This document shows, piece after piece, positions 29,349 to 39,733 of a DNA stretch of 53,368 nt. Under the pieces are notes generated by a model. That model saw nothing but the letters and a program-made list of their open reading frames with translations, made no database searches and was not told the DNA's origin. Numbering within the stretch: position 1 is the stretch's first letter; the number at the start of each line of letters is the position of its first letter. The stretch comes from Gammaproteobacteria bacterium (lineage in GTDB: Bacteria; Pseudomonadota; Gammaproteobacteria; Steroidobacterales; PWYM01), in NCBI GenBank assembly GCA_003567855.1, contig PWYM01000144.1:1-53368 (forward strand), read 5' to 3'. Position numbers and translations under genes: made by a program.

Positions 29349-30443
29349 ATGCGGACATTCACCTGTACCTGTGGCAACCGCCTGTTCTTCGAGAACCACC
29401 GCTGCGTGGCCTGCGGCCGTGATACCGGTTTCGTTCCGGAGTTCGGCGAGCTGGTGGCCATCGAGGGCAGCGACGCCGCGGGCTGGCGAGCGCTGCATCC
29501 GAGGCTCGCCGGCCGCCAGTTCCGCCGCTGCTCGAACTACGCGCACCAAGGCGTATGCAACTGGATGGTGTCGGATGACGAGGATCACGCGTTCTGCCAG
29601 GCGTGCCGGCTCAACCAGGTCATTCCGGACCTCACGCGGCCCATGCATCGGCTGTACTGGGCGCGCATAGAGGCAGCCAAGCGACGCCTGATCTATGAAC
29701 TCAACGTGCTGGAGCTGCCGGTTTTCTCGCGGATGGTCGATCCCGAGAAGGGACTGGGCTTCGCCTTCATGGCGGATGCCGCGCCGGTGCAGGAGTTCAG
29801 CGACCCGCTCGAGGGCAACTCGCGTGTATTGACCGGCCACAACCAGGGGCTGATCACGATCAACATCGCCGAAGCCGACGACATCGCGCGCGAGAACATG
29901 CGCCAGAGCATGGGCGAACGTTACCGGTCGCTGCTCGGACATTTCAGGCATGAGATCGGGCACTACTACTGGCTGCTGCTGGTCAGCGATGCGCCGGCGC
30001 TGCTCGAAGCGTTCCGGCAGTCCTTCGGCGACGAGCGTGCCGACTACCAGCAGGCGCTCGATGCCTACTACGCGAACGGACCGCTCACGGACTGGCCACA
30101 ACACTTCATCAGCGCCTATGCTTCATCCCATCCGTGGGAAGACTGGGCCGAAACCTTCAGCCACTACCTGCACATGACCGACACGCTGGAAGCCGCCGTG
30201 CAGCTGCGTTTCAGTGCCGTGGATCTCTCCGACCGGAGCCTCGGCAACTTCGACGCGTGGCTGTCGGCTTGGGTCGAGCTCACCACCGGGCTGAACGAGC
30301 TCAACCGCTGCATGGGTCACAGCGACCTGTATCCCTTCGTGCTGTCACCGGGCGCACGCGCGAAGCTGTACTGCGTGCACGAGCTGCTGACCGTCAATTC
30401 CGCCCGACCGCTGCGAGAACTCGGGGTCGTGACCCATGCCTGA
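29349..30443 (+). CDS. Zinc-ribbon putative metallopeptidase (COG4307-like)
   Basis: N-terminal CTCGNRLFFENHRCVACGR and C-x(n)-C pairs; HFRHEIGHYYW (HExGH-type) motif; FISAYASSHPWEDWAETFSHYLHM. Confidence 0.88.
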   Translation: MRTFTCTCGNRLFFENHRCVACGRDTGFVPEFGELVAIEGSDAAGWRALHPRLAGRQFRRCSNYAHQGVCNWMVSDDEDHAFCQACRLNQVIPDLTRPMHRLYWARIEAAKRRLIYELNVLELPVFSRMVDPEKGLGFAFMADAAPVQEFSDPLEGNSRVLTGHNQGLITINIAEADDIARENMRQSMGERYRSLLGHFRHEIGHYYWLLLVSDAPALLEAFRQSFGDERADYQQALDAYYANGPLTDWPQHFISAYASSHPWEDWAETFSHYLHMTDTLEAAVQLRFSAVDLSDRSLGNFDAWLSAWVELTTGLNELNRCMGHSDLYPFVLSPGARAKLYCVHELLTVNSARPLRELGVVTHA

Positions 30444-31896
30444 TCTCCTGCACGGCTACGATCCCGGTGCCTGCTGGGATGAGCTGCTCCGCGGCGACGG
30501 CCGCGCCCGGCCCGGCGCCGCGAGCCTGATGACGTACCTTGCGTCGCTGGACCCCGATGAACTGCTGGTGCGCCAGGACGCCGCCGATCTCGCGATCAAG
30601 GCGATGGGCATCACCTTCACGGTCTACCACCAGGAGGAAGGCTCCATAGACCGCGCGTGGCCGCTCGACATCATCCCCAGGGTGCTGTCGGCGCGCGAGT
30701 GGTCGCGTATCCACAAGGGCCTGGAGCAGCGCGTGCGCGCGCTCAACTGCTTCATCGATGACATCTACCACGATCGGCGCATCGTCGCGGACGGCTGGTT
30801 TCCGGGCGGCTACATCGACGACAACAGCAACTACCGCGCCGAGTGCCAGGGCGTGTCGCCACCGCTCGGGGTATGGGCGCACGTCTGCGGCAGTGACCTG
30901 GTCCGCGACGCCGACGGCACCGTGTATGTGCTCGAGGACAACCTGCGAGTGCCGTCGGGCGTCGCCTACATGCTGGAGAACCGCAAGGTCATCAAGCGCG
31001 TGTTCCCGGAGCTCTTCGAGCGCAGCACCATTCTGCCGGTCGACGACTATCCGTCGCAGCTCTTCGATACGCTAGCGGCGCTGTCGCCGCGACCCGCCGA
31101 CTACCCGGAGGTGGTCGTACTTACGCCGGGCATCTACAACTCCGCCTACTTCGAGCACACTCACCTCGCGCAGCAGATGGGCTGTGAACTCGTCGAGGGC
31201 CGTGACCTCGTCGTCGGCGACGACGACTGCGTCTACCTGCGCACGGTCGCCGGTCTGACGCGCGTCGACGTCATCTACCGGCGCGTCGACGACCAGTTCA
31301 TCGACCCGGAGGTATTCCGCGAGGACTCGATGCTGGGCGTGCGCGGCCTGATGCGCGCATGGAAGGCGGGCAACGTCGCGCTGGCCAATGCGCCCGGCGC
31401 GGGCGTCGCCGACGACAAGCTCGTCTATACCTACGTCCCCGACATGATCCGCTACTATCTGGGCGAGAAGCCGTTGCTGCCGAACGTGCCGTCGTGGCGC
31501 TGCGCGGACGCCGAAGCGCGCGCCTACGTGCTCGACAACCTGCATGATCTCGTCGTCAAGCCGGTCAACGAGTCGGGCGGCTACGGCATGCTGATCGGTC
31601 CCGCATCGACGCGCGCCGAACGCGACGAGTTCGCCGCGCGCGTCAGGCGCCGGCCGCGCGACTACATCGCCCAGCCCACGCTTGCGCTGTCGACGACGCC
31701 TACGCTGGTCGGCAATCGGATCGAACCCCGCCACGTGGACCTGCGCCCGTTCATCCTGTCCAGTGACCGCTGCCAGATCACCACCGGCGGGCTCACGCGG
31801 GTGGCGATGCGCAAGGGCTCGCTGATCGTGAACTCCTCGCAGGGCGGCGGCAGCAAAGACACCTGGGTGGTGTCGGCTGCACGGGGGGTGCGCTGA
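30436..31896 (+). CDS. Circularly permuted ATP-grasp protein
   Basis: AIKAMGITFTVYHQEEGSIDRAWPLDIIPRVLSAREW, FPGGYIDDNSNYRAECQGVSPPLG, YVLEDNLRVPSGVAYMLENRKV, VVKPVNESGGYGMLIGP. Confidence 0.93.
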   Translation: MPDLLHGYDPGACWDELLRGDGRARPGAASLMTYLASLDPDELLVRQDAADLAIKAMGITFTVYHQEEGSIDRAWPLDIIPRVLSAREWSRIHKGLEQRVRALNCFIDDIYHDRRIVADGWFPGGYIDDNSNYRAECQGVSPPLGVWAHVCGSDLVRDADGTVYVLEDNLRVPSGVAYMLENRKVIKRVFPELFERSTILPVDDYPSQLFDTLAALSPRPADYPEVVVLTPGIYNSAYFEHTHLAQQMGCELVEGRDLVVGDDDCVYLRTVAGLTRVDVIYRRVDDQFIDPEVFREDSMLGVRGLMRAWKAGNVALANAPGAGVADDKLVYTYVPDMIRYYLGEKPLLPNVPSWRCADAEARAYVLDNLHDLVVKPVNESGGYGMLIGPASTRAERDEFAARVRRRPRDYIAQPTLALSTTPTLVGNRIEPRHVDLRPFILSSDRCQITTGGLTRVAMRKGSLIVNSSQGGGSKDTWVVSAARGVR

Positions 31897-32840
31897 TGCT
31901 GTCGCGGGTCGCAGAAAACCTCTACTGGCTCGCCCGCTACATGGAACGCGCCGAGAACACCGCGCGGCTGATCCTCGTCAACGCCAACCTGCTGCTCGAC
32001 CTGCCACGCGGCGTGTCCCCCGGCTGGGCGCCGCTGGTGCGCATCGTCGATGGCATCGAGGCGTACCGCGAGAGCGGCCGCAAGTTCACCGAGCGTGGCG
32101 TGACCGGCTTCCTCGTCGGTGACGTGTCCAACCCCGGTTCCATCGTCTCGTGCCTGTCGTCTGCGCGCGAGGATGCGCGCACGGTGCGTGACAGCATCCC
32201 GCGTGAGGTGTGGGAGCACGTGAACGACCTGCACCTGTACGCGCTGGCGCACCTCAAGGGCGGTGTGCTCAAGAGCGAGCGTCACCGGCACCTGCAGACG
32301 GTGATCCAGGGCGCCCAGACCTTCACCGGCATGCTCGAGGGCACGATGAACACGGGCCTGGGCCACGCGTTCCTGTGCACCGGCCGCTACCTCGAACGCG
32401 CCGACATGACCAGCCGCATCGTCAACGTACGCTCCGAGCCGCTGTTGCAGGACGAGGGTATAGAAGGCCTGCGCCCGTTCGAGAACATCCAGTGGATGAG
32501 CGTGCTGAAGTCGCTCACCGCCTACCAGATGTATCGCCTGCGGATGCGGATGCGTGTCAACCAGGCGGCGGTGCTGCAGTTCCTCGTGCTGGATGAGGAG
32601 TTCCCGCGTGCGCTGCTGTACTGCGTGAATGCGGCCGAGGCGCAGATTTCGCGCCTGCCCGAGCCCGATGACACGCTGCGCGTGATCGCGCGCGTCAAAC
32701 GCCAGCTGCGTGAGAGCCGGTTACAGCGCGTGACGGTGGACAGCCTGGGCGGCTATATCGACGCGCTGCAGGCGGGGCTGGCGGAGGTGCACGATGCGCT
32801 GGTCGCCGCCTACTTCGACCCCGACATCACGACCGACTGA
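31896..32840 (+). CDS. Alpha-E domain protein (DUF403)
   Basis: [79 protein letters not shown]. Confidence 0.95.
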   Translation: MLSRVAENLYWLARYMERAENTARLILVNANLLLDLPRGVSPGWAPLVRIVDGIEAYRESGRKFTERGVTGFLVGDVSNPGSIVSCLSSAREDARTVRDSIPREVWEHVNDLHLYALAHLKGGVLKSERHRHLQTVIQGAQTFTGMLEGTMNTGLGHAFLCTGRYLERADMTSRIVNVRSEPLLQDEGIEGLRPFENIQWMSVLKSLTAYQMYRLRMRMRVNQAAVLQFLVLDEEFPRALLYCVNAAEAQISRLPEPDDTLRVIARVKRQLRESRLQRVTVDSLGGYIDALQAGLAEVHDALVAAYFDPDITTD

Positions 32841-33607
32841 GCGGCTTCCACGCGCTGTGGGCCGGGTGCTGCACTGTCTCCGGCGCCGCCGAAGTCCATC
32901 AGGTGTATGCCGCATTCGCGGCGCAGCCCGAAGAACCGCAGTTCCGACGGGTCGTCGACCTCGTGCAGCGCGCGGGTGGTGTGCACGTCACCGATGGACG
33001 CGTAGCCGCGGTGCCAGAGCGGGTGGTAGGGCAGGTCGTGGTCGCGCAGGTAGCGGTAGATGTCGCGGTCGGTCCAGTCGGCGATGGGGTGGACCTTGCA
33101 GCGTCCGCCGCGTGCCACCAGCAGCGACGTCTCGGCGCGTTCATCCGCCTGGCTGCGCCGCAGGCCCGCGAACCACGTACCGACGCCGATCTCGTCCAGC
33201 GCGCGCTGTAGCGGCTCGACCTTGTTCTCCAGGTTGTACGCGTCTATGCCCTCGGCGCCGTGTTCCCAGCGCCGGCCCGCTACGGCTTCCTGCCATGCGG
33301 GGCTGCGCCGCGCGCGGTAGACCCTCAGATCCAGCGATAGCCGGGTCGTGAGCGTGTCGATGAAGCGGTAGGTCTCCGGAAACAGGTAGCCGGTATCGAC
33401 GAGGATCACCGGTATGTCCGGTCGCTCGCGCGTGACCAGGTGCAGCATCACCGCCGACTGCGCACCGAAACTCGATGTGAGTGCGAAGGCACCGGGCAGG
33501 TGTTCCAGCGCCCAGCGTACGCGCCCCCGCGCATCGAGGCGCGCAAGCGTGGCTTCGACGCCGCTGGCGTCTGCGTGCGCCCGTGGTGCGCCGGAACCGT
33601 CAGGCAT
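32810..33607 (-). CDS. cysH: Phosphoadenosine phosphosulfate reductase (PAPS-type)
   Basis: [74 protein letters not shown]; no APS-reductase Cys pairs seen. Confidence 0.93.
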   Translation of the reverse strand: MPDGSGAPRAHADASGVEATLARLDARGRVRWALEHLPGAFALTSSFGAQSAVMLHLVTRERPDIPVILVDTGYLFPETYRFIDTLTTRLSLDLRVYRARRSPAWQEAVAGRRWEHGAEGIDAYNLENKVEPLQRALDEIGVGTWFAGLRRSQADERAETSLLVARGGRCKVHPIADWTDRDIYRYLRDHDLPYHPLWHRGYASIGDVHTTRALHEVDDPSELRFFGLRRECGIHLMDFGGAGDSAAPGPQRVEAAQSVVMSGSK

Positions 33608-35303
33608 CGGCCCGGCCTTCGCCGCCCGCATGCGCGCCGAGCACGCCCGAGCGGTGCAGAAAATCGCCGAAGGGCTCATCGGTGTCGCGCTCGGCGGAGT
33701 ACTTGGCGAACAGCCCGTCGAGCGTGTCGAGGATCCGGTCCTCGGGCAGGTTCTCGGCGTAGAGCCGGTTGAGCCGTTCACCGCGCAGGTCGCCGCCGAG
33801 GTGGAGGTTATAGCGCCCCGGCGCCTTGCCGACCAGCGCGATCTCCGCGAGGTAGGGGCGCGAGCAGCCGTTCGGGCAGCCCGATACCCGCAGCGAAACG
33901 GGCTGGTCGCCGAGCCCGTGGCGCTCGAGGCGGGCATGCACCTCGCCCGTGAGCGAGGGTAGCGCGCGTTCGGCCTCGGCCATCGCCAGCGCGCACGTCG
34001 GCAGCGCCACACAGGCGATCGCACGCGCCTCGAGCGGGTGGGCAGGCTGCAGCGCCGCCAGCCCCGATTCGGCGAGCAGCGCATCGACCGTTTCACGGCT
34101 GGCTGCATCGATCCCGGTGACGACGACATTCTGGTTGCCGGTGAGGATGAAGCCTCGGGCGTGATCTTCGGCGAGCTGCTCGAGCGCGCGCAACGAGCGC
34201 ACCTTGTCGTTGTCGAGCAGCCGGCCGCCAGGCACGAACAGCGTCAGGTTCCATCGGTCATCGTCGCACCGGGTCCAGCCGAACGCGTCGCCGTTCGTTT
34301 CGAAGGCCGTCTCGCGGGGCGGCTGCAGCGCGAAACCTAGCCGTGCCTCGACCTCGCCCCGGAACCAGTCCAGGCCGCGGTCGGCGATTGTGTACTTCAG
34401 TCGCGCATGCTTGCGGTTGCCGCGGTCGCCATAGTCGCGCTGCACGCAGACGACCTGCTCGGCCACTGCGACGACCTGGTCGCGCGTCACGAAGCCGAGT
34501 GGATCAGCCAGCCGTGGATAGGTTGCGTCGTCGCCGTGCGTGACGCCCATGCCCCCGCCGACGGTGACGGTGTAGCCGGCAAGCGCGCCATTTTCGACGA
34601 CCGCGACGAAGCCGAGATCCTGCGCGTACACGTCGACGTCGTTGACCGGTGGGATCGCGAACGAGATCTTGAACTTGCGCGGCAGGTAGGTGGCGCCGTA
34701 GATCGGTTCCTCGTCGGTTTCGCCGGCGAGTTTTTCACCGTCGAGCCAGATCTCGTGGTAGGCGCGGGTGCGCGGCAGCAGGTGCTCGCTGACCGCACGC
34801 GCATCAGCGACCGCGGCCTCGTGCACTGCGGCGAGCTCACTGCGAGCGGTGACCATCACGTTGCGATTGACGTCGCCGCATGCCGCGATGGTGTCCAGCA
34901 GGGTGGCGTTGATGCCCTGCATCGTCGCCTTGAGCTCGCGCTTGATCACGCCGTGATACTGGAACGCCTGGCGGGTCGTCAGCCGGAGCGTGCCGTTGGC
35001 ATGGGTGCGTGCCAGCGCACTCAGCGCCAGCCACTGTTGCGGCGAGCACAGCCCTGCAGGCATGCGCACGCGGATCATGTACGACCACGCGGGCTCGAGC
35101 TTGCGCCGCAGGCGCTCGACGCGAAGGTCACGGTCGTCCTGCTGGTAGAACCCGTGGAACTTGCCGAGCTGCGGGTCGCCCTCGCGCAGCGCGCCGGTGA
35201 CGGCGTCGTCGAGGCTCTGCTCCAGCGTGCCGCGCAGATGGCGGCTGCGTTGCTTGAGGTGCTCGACCTCGGAGCGCTGGTCGTCGTTGCTGTCCTGGCT
35301 CAT
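33600..35303 (-). CDS. cysI: Sulfite reductase (NADPH) hemoprotein beta-component
   Basis: [72 protein letters not shown]. Confidence 0.96.
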   Translation of the reverse strand: MSQDSNDDQRSEVEHLKQRSRHLRGTLEQSLDDAVTGALREGDPQLGKFHGFYQQDDRDLRVERLRRKLEPAWSYMIRVRMPAGLCSPQQWLALSALARTHANGTLRLTTRQAFQYHGVIKRELKATMQGINATLLDTIAACGDVNRNVMVTARSELAAVHEAAVADARAVSEHLLPRTRAYHEIWLDGEKLAGETDEEPIYGATYLPRKFKISFAIPPVNDVDVYAQDLGFVAVVENGALAGYTVTVGGGMGVTHGDDATYPRLADPLGFVTRDQVVAVAEQVVCVQRDYGDRGNRKHARLKYTIADRGLDWFRGEVEARLGFALQPPRETAFETNGDAFGWTRCDDDRWNLTLFVPGGRLLDNDKVRSLRALEQLAEDHARGFILTGNQNVVVTGIDAASRETVDALLAESGLAALQPAHPLEARAIACVALPTCALAMAEAERALPSLTGEVHARLERHGLGDQPVSLRVSGCPNGCSRPYLAEIALVGKAPGRYNLHLGGDLRGERLNRLYAENLPEDRILDTLDGLFAKYSAERDTDEPFGDFLHRSGVLGAHAGGEGRADA

Positions 35304-35367
35304 ATGCGTGATCCGTCGCCCTTCGTCCCTGGCGTGCGCGTGGCAGGCTGCCGGCGCAACGTCCGTG

Positions 35368-37164
35368 TCAGTAGACGTCCTTGCGGAACCGGCCGTCGAT
35401 GCGCAGGCGCCTGACCGCCTCGCGTGCTGCCTCGTCGTCCAGCGCGCGGTGCTCGCAATGCACGTCGACCAGCGCCTGCTCTACCGCCGGCGCCATGCGC
35501 TCGGCGTCGCCGCACAGGTACAGGCATGCGCCGTCGTCGAGCCAGCGCAACAGTTCGGCGCCGTGTTCGCGAACGCGGTCCTGCACGTAGACCTTCTGCG
35601 CGCCGTCACGCGAGAACGCGACGTCGAGCCGCGACAGGTCGCCGTCCTTGAGCGCCTGCTGCCACTCCAACTGGTAGAGAAAGTCGTCGCGGAAGGTGCG
35701 GTCGCCATAGATCAGCCAAGCCGGGCCGCGGGTGCCGAGTGCGCGGCGGTGCTGGACGAAGGCGCGATACGGTGCGACGCCGGTGCCGGCGCCGATCATC
35801 ACGATAGGCACCGCGGGGTCGTCGGGCAGGCGGAAATCAGGGTTTCGCTCGACGTAGACCGACACCTGCCCGGCGCGGTGCGCGAGCGCCGTCGACGCGC
35901 AGCCCGGCTGGGGGCGACCGAAGCGCGCCGATTCGACCACCGATACCGTGAGGTGCACATCGTCGGGATTGGCCTCCGGGCTGCTCGCGATCGAATACAG
36001 GCGTGGCGCGAGCCGCGGCAGCAGTGCGACGAGCGTTGCCGCGTCGACGTCCACCGGGTGTTCGGCGAGCACGTCGGCGAGCTGACGTGCTCGCAGGAAG
36101 GCTTTAAGCGCGGCCGGATCGAGCGCTTCGAGGCGTTCGGCCAGTCCGCGCGCACCCGCCTCGGCGGCGAGCTTGCGCAGCACCCCGGCGGTCAGCCGGG
36201 TGAGCTCGCGGTGGCGAGCGAGTGCATCGCCCAGCGCGATCGCCTGGCCGTCGACGCTGACCTGTGTGGCGGCATCGAGGCCCGTGAGTTCGAGGACCGC
36301 GCTGACAGCGTCCGGCGGATTCTCGGTGAAGACCCCGAGTGCGTCACCGGGCGCCCACTCGAATCCCGAGTCCTCGAGCGAAATCTCGAGGTGGCGTACA
36401 TCCTTGCTCGAGTCCACGCCGGTGATCGGCTGGTTGACGAGCACTTCGGCGACGAACGGGTGGTCGCGGTCATGGCGTGGGCGCTGTGACAGCACCGTGA
36501 GGTGCGGTGCGCTGCCGGCGCGCGGCGCCTCGGCGGCGACGCTGCGGGCATGCTCGAAGCGCGCATTGCTCCATTCGGTGGCCGGGTCTTCGTAGTCGAC
36601 GTCGCAGGTCTGCACCGGCGCGAGGCGCCGGGCGCCAAGTTCTGCGAGGCGCTCGTCGAGCTGCACGCCGGTCGCGCAGTACTGTTCGTAGCTGCTGTCG
36701 CCGAGCGCGAGCACCGCGTATTCGAGGTGTTCGAGTTTCGGTGCGCGCTCACCGAGCAGGCCGTCGAAAAAAGCGACCGACGAATCCGGCGGCTCGCCGT
36801 CACCGTGGGTGCTGACGACCGCGAGCAGGCGCGCGGTCTTCTTCAGCCGTGCGACGGGGAAGTCACGCGCGTCGGTGAGGCGGCTCGCGAGGCCGTCGGC
36901 GGCCATGCGCTCGTGCAGGCGTTCGGCGACGCGCCGCCCGTTGCCGGTCTGGCTGCCGTAGAGAATCACCCATTCGGGCTGCGCGTCGGCCTGCGTGCCC
37001 GGTGCGGCCGCGGGTGCGCCGCCGAGCGCGGCGGCCCGGCCGGCGAGATAGCCGCTCGCCCAGACGAGCTGGGTCGCGTCGAGTCGCTGCGCGAGCGCGT
37101 CCAGCGCGCCGACCTCGTCGGCCGCGAGCAGCGCGTGGGCCGCGGTGATGTTCGCCTGCGTCAT
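35368..37164 (-). CDS. cysJ: Sulfite reductase (NADPH) flavoprotein alpha-component
   Basis: Start [13 protein letters not shown] at 37164; flavodoxin [55 protein letters not shown]. Confidence 0.95.
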   Translation of the reverse strand: MTQANITAAHALLAADEVGALDALAQRLDATQLVWASGYLAGRAAALGGAPAAAPGTQADAQPEWVILYGSQTGNGRRVAERLHERMAADGLASRLTDARDFPVARLKKTARLLAVVSTHGDGEPPDSSVAFFDGLLGERAPKLEHLEYAVLALGDSSYEQYCATGVQLDERLAELGARRLAPVQTCDVDYEDPATEWSNARFEHARSVAAEAPRAGSAPHLTVLSQRPRHDRDHPFVAEVLVNQPITGVDSSKDVRHLEISLEDSGFEWAPGDALGVFTENPPDAVSAVLELTGLDAATQVSVDGQAIALGDALARHRELTRLTAGVLRKLAAEAGARGLAERLEALDPAALKAFLRARQLADVLAEHPVDVDAATLVALLPRLAPRLYSIASSPEANPDDVHLTVSVVESARFGRPQPGCASTALAHRAGQVSVYVERNPDFRLPDDPAVPIVMIGAGTGVAPYRAFVQHRRALGTRGPAWLIYGDRTFRDDFLYQLEWQQALKDGDLSRLDVAFSRDGAQKVYVQDRVREHGAELLRWLDDGACLYLCGDAERMAPAVEQALVDVHCEHRALDDEAAREAVRRLRIDGRFRKDVY

Positions 37165-37394
37165 GGTGCCTTCCTCCTGAGCCGGCATTAGAGCGGCGTG
37201 CGCCCGCGCTGTGAAAGACCGGCTGGTTATCCACTTATGCTTCGCAACGCCGCCAGCGCGTATCGGGGGCGTCGGTCGGGTCGCCGCCAGCGCCATCGCC
37301 GGCCACGGCATAAGCTGATAAGCAAGCGGTATTGGACGCTGCAGGCGTTGCCCGGCCGAATGAGCGCTCGGCCCGGATCATGGAGAGCAACGCG

Positions 37395-38864
37395 ATGGAT
37401 TACCTGCCGGTGGCGCTCGAGCTGCGCGGTCGAGCCGTGCTCGTCGTCGGCGGTGGCGAAGTCGCCGCGCGCAAGGTGTCGCTGGTGGCGCGTGCCGGCG
37501 CGCGCGTCACCGTGCTCGCGCCTGCACTGTGTGAGGGCCTTGCCCGCATGGCCGGGCGCGGCGAGCTCGAGCACGCGGCAGCGGACTGGGACGAGCGGCC
37601 GCTGACCGATTACTGGCTGGTGATCGCCGCTACCGACGATCCGGCGGTCAACGCGGGCGTAAAAGCCGCCGCCGATGCGGCCGGGCGCTACTGCAACGTG
37701 GTCGACGACCGTCCGCTGTGCAGCTTCATCATGCCGGCGATCGTCGACCGATCGCCAATACAGGTCGCGATCTCCACCGGCGGCGCATCGCCGACGCTGG
37801 CCCGCCGCCTGCGCGCGTGGCTGGAGACCGCGCTGCCACAGAATCTCGGAGCGGTCGCGCGCTTCGCTGACGGCTGGCGCGATGCCGCCAAGCGCGTGCT
37901 GCCCGACGCAGCCGCGCGGCGCGCATTCCAGGAGCGCCTCGTCGAGGGCGCGATCGCCGATCACGTGCTGGCCGGGCGCGAGGCCGATGCGCGTCGCCAG
38001 GCCGCACGTGAACTCGATGCGCTCGCCGGCGGTGCGACGCCGTCGGGCGCCGGCGAGGTGCGCCTGGTCGGTGCCGGCCCCGGTGATCCGGGGCTGCTGA
38101 CGCTGCATGGCCTGCAAGCGCTGCAGTGGGCTGACGTGATCCTGCACGATCGCCTGGTCTCAAGGGACGTGCTCGACCTCGCGCGTCGCGATGCTGAGTG
38201 CATCTCGGTCGGCAAGGCGAGCGGCCGTGGCTACGATCGCCAGCTCGAGATCAACGCGAGGATGGTCGCAGAGGCCCGCGCGGGACGGCGCGTAGTGCGC
38301 CTGAAGGGGGGGGATGCGACGCTGTTCGCGCGACTCGGCGAGGAAATCGCAGCGCTCGACGCCGCCGGCATCGCGTGGCGCGTCGTGCCCGGTGTCACCG
38401 CCGCGTCCGGCTGCGCCGCCTATGCCGGCATTCCGCTGACCGACCGCGACGCCGGCCAGGAAGTGAGTTTCGTCACGGCCCACGGCCGCGACGGGCTGGA
38501 CCGCCTCGACTGGGCGGCGCTGGCGCGCCCCGGCCGTACCGTCGTGTTCTACATGGGGGTGTCGCGCGCCGGCCACGTGGCCGCGAGCCTGGTCGCCGCG
38601 GGCGCATCGCCCGACCGCCCGGCCGCGGTGATCGCCAGCGGCACGACCGCATCCCAGGTCGTGCGGCGCGGAAGTCTCGCCGAGCTCGAGTCGCTCGCCG
38701 AGGGCCTGGCACCGCCGGCGCTGCTCGTCGTTGGCGACGTGGCGAGGGCGGCGCGGCAGGGTCTGCCTGCGGCCTTGCCGGATTCGGATCCGTGGTCGGA
38801 TACCGCGTGGTGCGGGTCCGCGGTCGGCGCCGTGGCGCCCGTCGGTACGCCTGCGGCCGGCTGA
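37395..38864 (+). CDS. cysG: Siroheme synthase (multifunctional)
   Basis: MDYLPVALELRGRAVLVVGGGEVAARK; VRLVGAGPGDPGLLTLHGLQALQWADVILHDRLV; RLKGGDATLFARLGEE. Confidence 0.96.
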   Translation: MDYLPVALELRGRAVLVVGGGEVAARKVSLVARAGARVTVLAPALCEGLARMAGRGELEHAAADWDERPLTDYWLVIAATDDPAVNAGVKAAADAAGRYCNVVDDRPLCSFIMPAIVDRSPIQVAISTGGASPTLARRLRAWLETALPQNLGAVARFADGWRDAAKRVLPDAAARRAFQERLVEGAIADHVLAGREADARRQAARELDALAGGATPSGAGEVRLVGAGPGDPGLLTLHGLQALQWADVILHDRLVSRDVLDLARRDAECISVGKASGRGYDRQLEINARMVAEARAGRRVVRLKGGDATLFARLGEEIAALDAAGIAWRVVPGVTAASGCAAYAGIPLTDRDAGQEVSFVTAHGRDGLDRLDWAALARPGRTVVFYMGVSRAGHVAASLVAAGASPDRPAAVIASGTTASQVVRRGSLAELESLAEGLAPPALLVVGDVARAARQGLPAALPDSDPWSDTAWCGSAVGAVAPVGTPAAG

Positions 38865-38924
38865 AGGCCTTCCCGGAACGCGGCGCCGGCGCCCGCCGGT
38901 TCGGTAGAACTACGCGTCATTCAG

Positions 38925-38970
38925 TCGGTAGATACCGATATCCTGTTTCTGCCGATTCGTCGAGAATCGG
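38925..38970. promoter_or_regulatory. Two consecutive inverted repeats upstream of the PAS-like gene
   Basis: TCGGTA-GA-TACCGA (38925-38938) and CCGATTC-GTCGA-GAATCGG (38952-38970). Confidence 0.45.
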
Positions 38971-39001
38971 TGCCTTATCTGGAACCGGTAAGTCGTGCGC
39001 C

Positions 39002-39577
39002 ATGAGTCGAGCTTCCGACACGATCGTCTACGTGCTTGACGAGCATGACCGCATCATCGCGGTAGACGGCCCGTGGGACCGGATTGCACGCGAGGGCGGT
39101 GCGCCGACGCTGACCGCCAGCAGCGTGATCGGCACCGCGCTCCTCGATTACGTGAACGGGGACTCGCTTCGTCACCTGCTGTCGCGGCTGCTCGCGCGGG
39201 TGCGCGTCGAGCGTGAGCCGATACAGCTTGCTTGCCGGTGCGACTCGCCTACACAGCGGGCCGCGCTCGAGCTGGAACTCAAGTCGGACGACGGCATGCG
39301 CGTGCGCGTCAACAGCCGGATAGTCTTCGAGGCCCTGTCGGAGGAGACCGCAACGCCCGCCGCCCCGCGTTCGGCCGACACGGTACAGATGCTGTCGATG
39401 TGCGGTTGGTGCAACCGCTGCTTCGTCGATGGCCGGTGGCTTGAACTCGAGGATGCGGCTGCGCGCCTGGGGCTGCTGCGCGTCGACATCGTCCCCGATT
39501 TCTCGCACGGGCTGTGCGGCGACTGCGCCGCGTCGCTCGAGGCGGAGGTTCACGACCGGCGGACGAGCTCCCGCTGA
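39002..39577 (+). CDS. PAS-like sensor protein with C-terminal Cys-rich module
   Basis: MSRASDTIVYVLDEHDRIIAVDGPWDRIA...; C-terminus MLSMCGWCNRCFVDGRWLELEDAAARLG...FSHGLCGDC resembles the CSWCK...W..LE...SHGICPDC tail of some sensory proteins. Confidence 0.7.
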   Translation: MSRASDTIVYVLDEHDRIIAVDGPWDRIAREGGAPTLTASSVIGTALLDYVNGDSLRHLLSRLLARVRVEREPIQLACRCDSPTQRAALELELKSDDGMRVRVNSRIVFEALSEETATPAAPRSADTVQMLSMCGWCNRCFVDGRWLELEDAAARLGLLRVDIVPDFSHGLCGDCAASLEAEVHDRRTSSR

Positions 39578-39733
39578 TCAGGCGCTGAAGAAGTCCGCGT
39601 GCGGCCGATCCTCGGGGTCAAGGCTGGGCTCGATGAGGTCGATGCGCTGCCTGTGCGTCCCGGCCGCAATACTGCCGACCCCCTGCAGGTGCGCCAGCAT
39701 GCCCCGGTACGGGGTGCCGGCGATGATGCTCAT
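39578..39733 (-). CDS. Small ORF (51 aa), coupled to the NTF2-like gene
   Basis: MSIIAGTPYRGMLAHLQGVGSIAAGTHRQRIDLIEPSLDPEDRPHADFFSA*; ATGA overlap with the upstream stop; absent from the ORF track (likely a length cutoff). Confidence 0.45.
   Translation of the reverse strand: MSIIAGTPYRGMLAHLQGVGSIAAGTHRQRIDLIEPSLDPEDRPHADFFSA

Noticed and set aside
27320-29461. 713-aa minus-strand ORF
   Set aside because: Antisense shadow of the other SLC13 permease.
37165-37394. Possible CysB sites between divergent cysJ and cysG
   Set aside because: Expected biologically, but CysB motifs are too degenerate to assign by eye.
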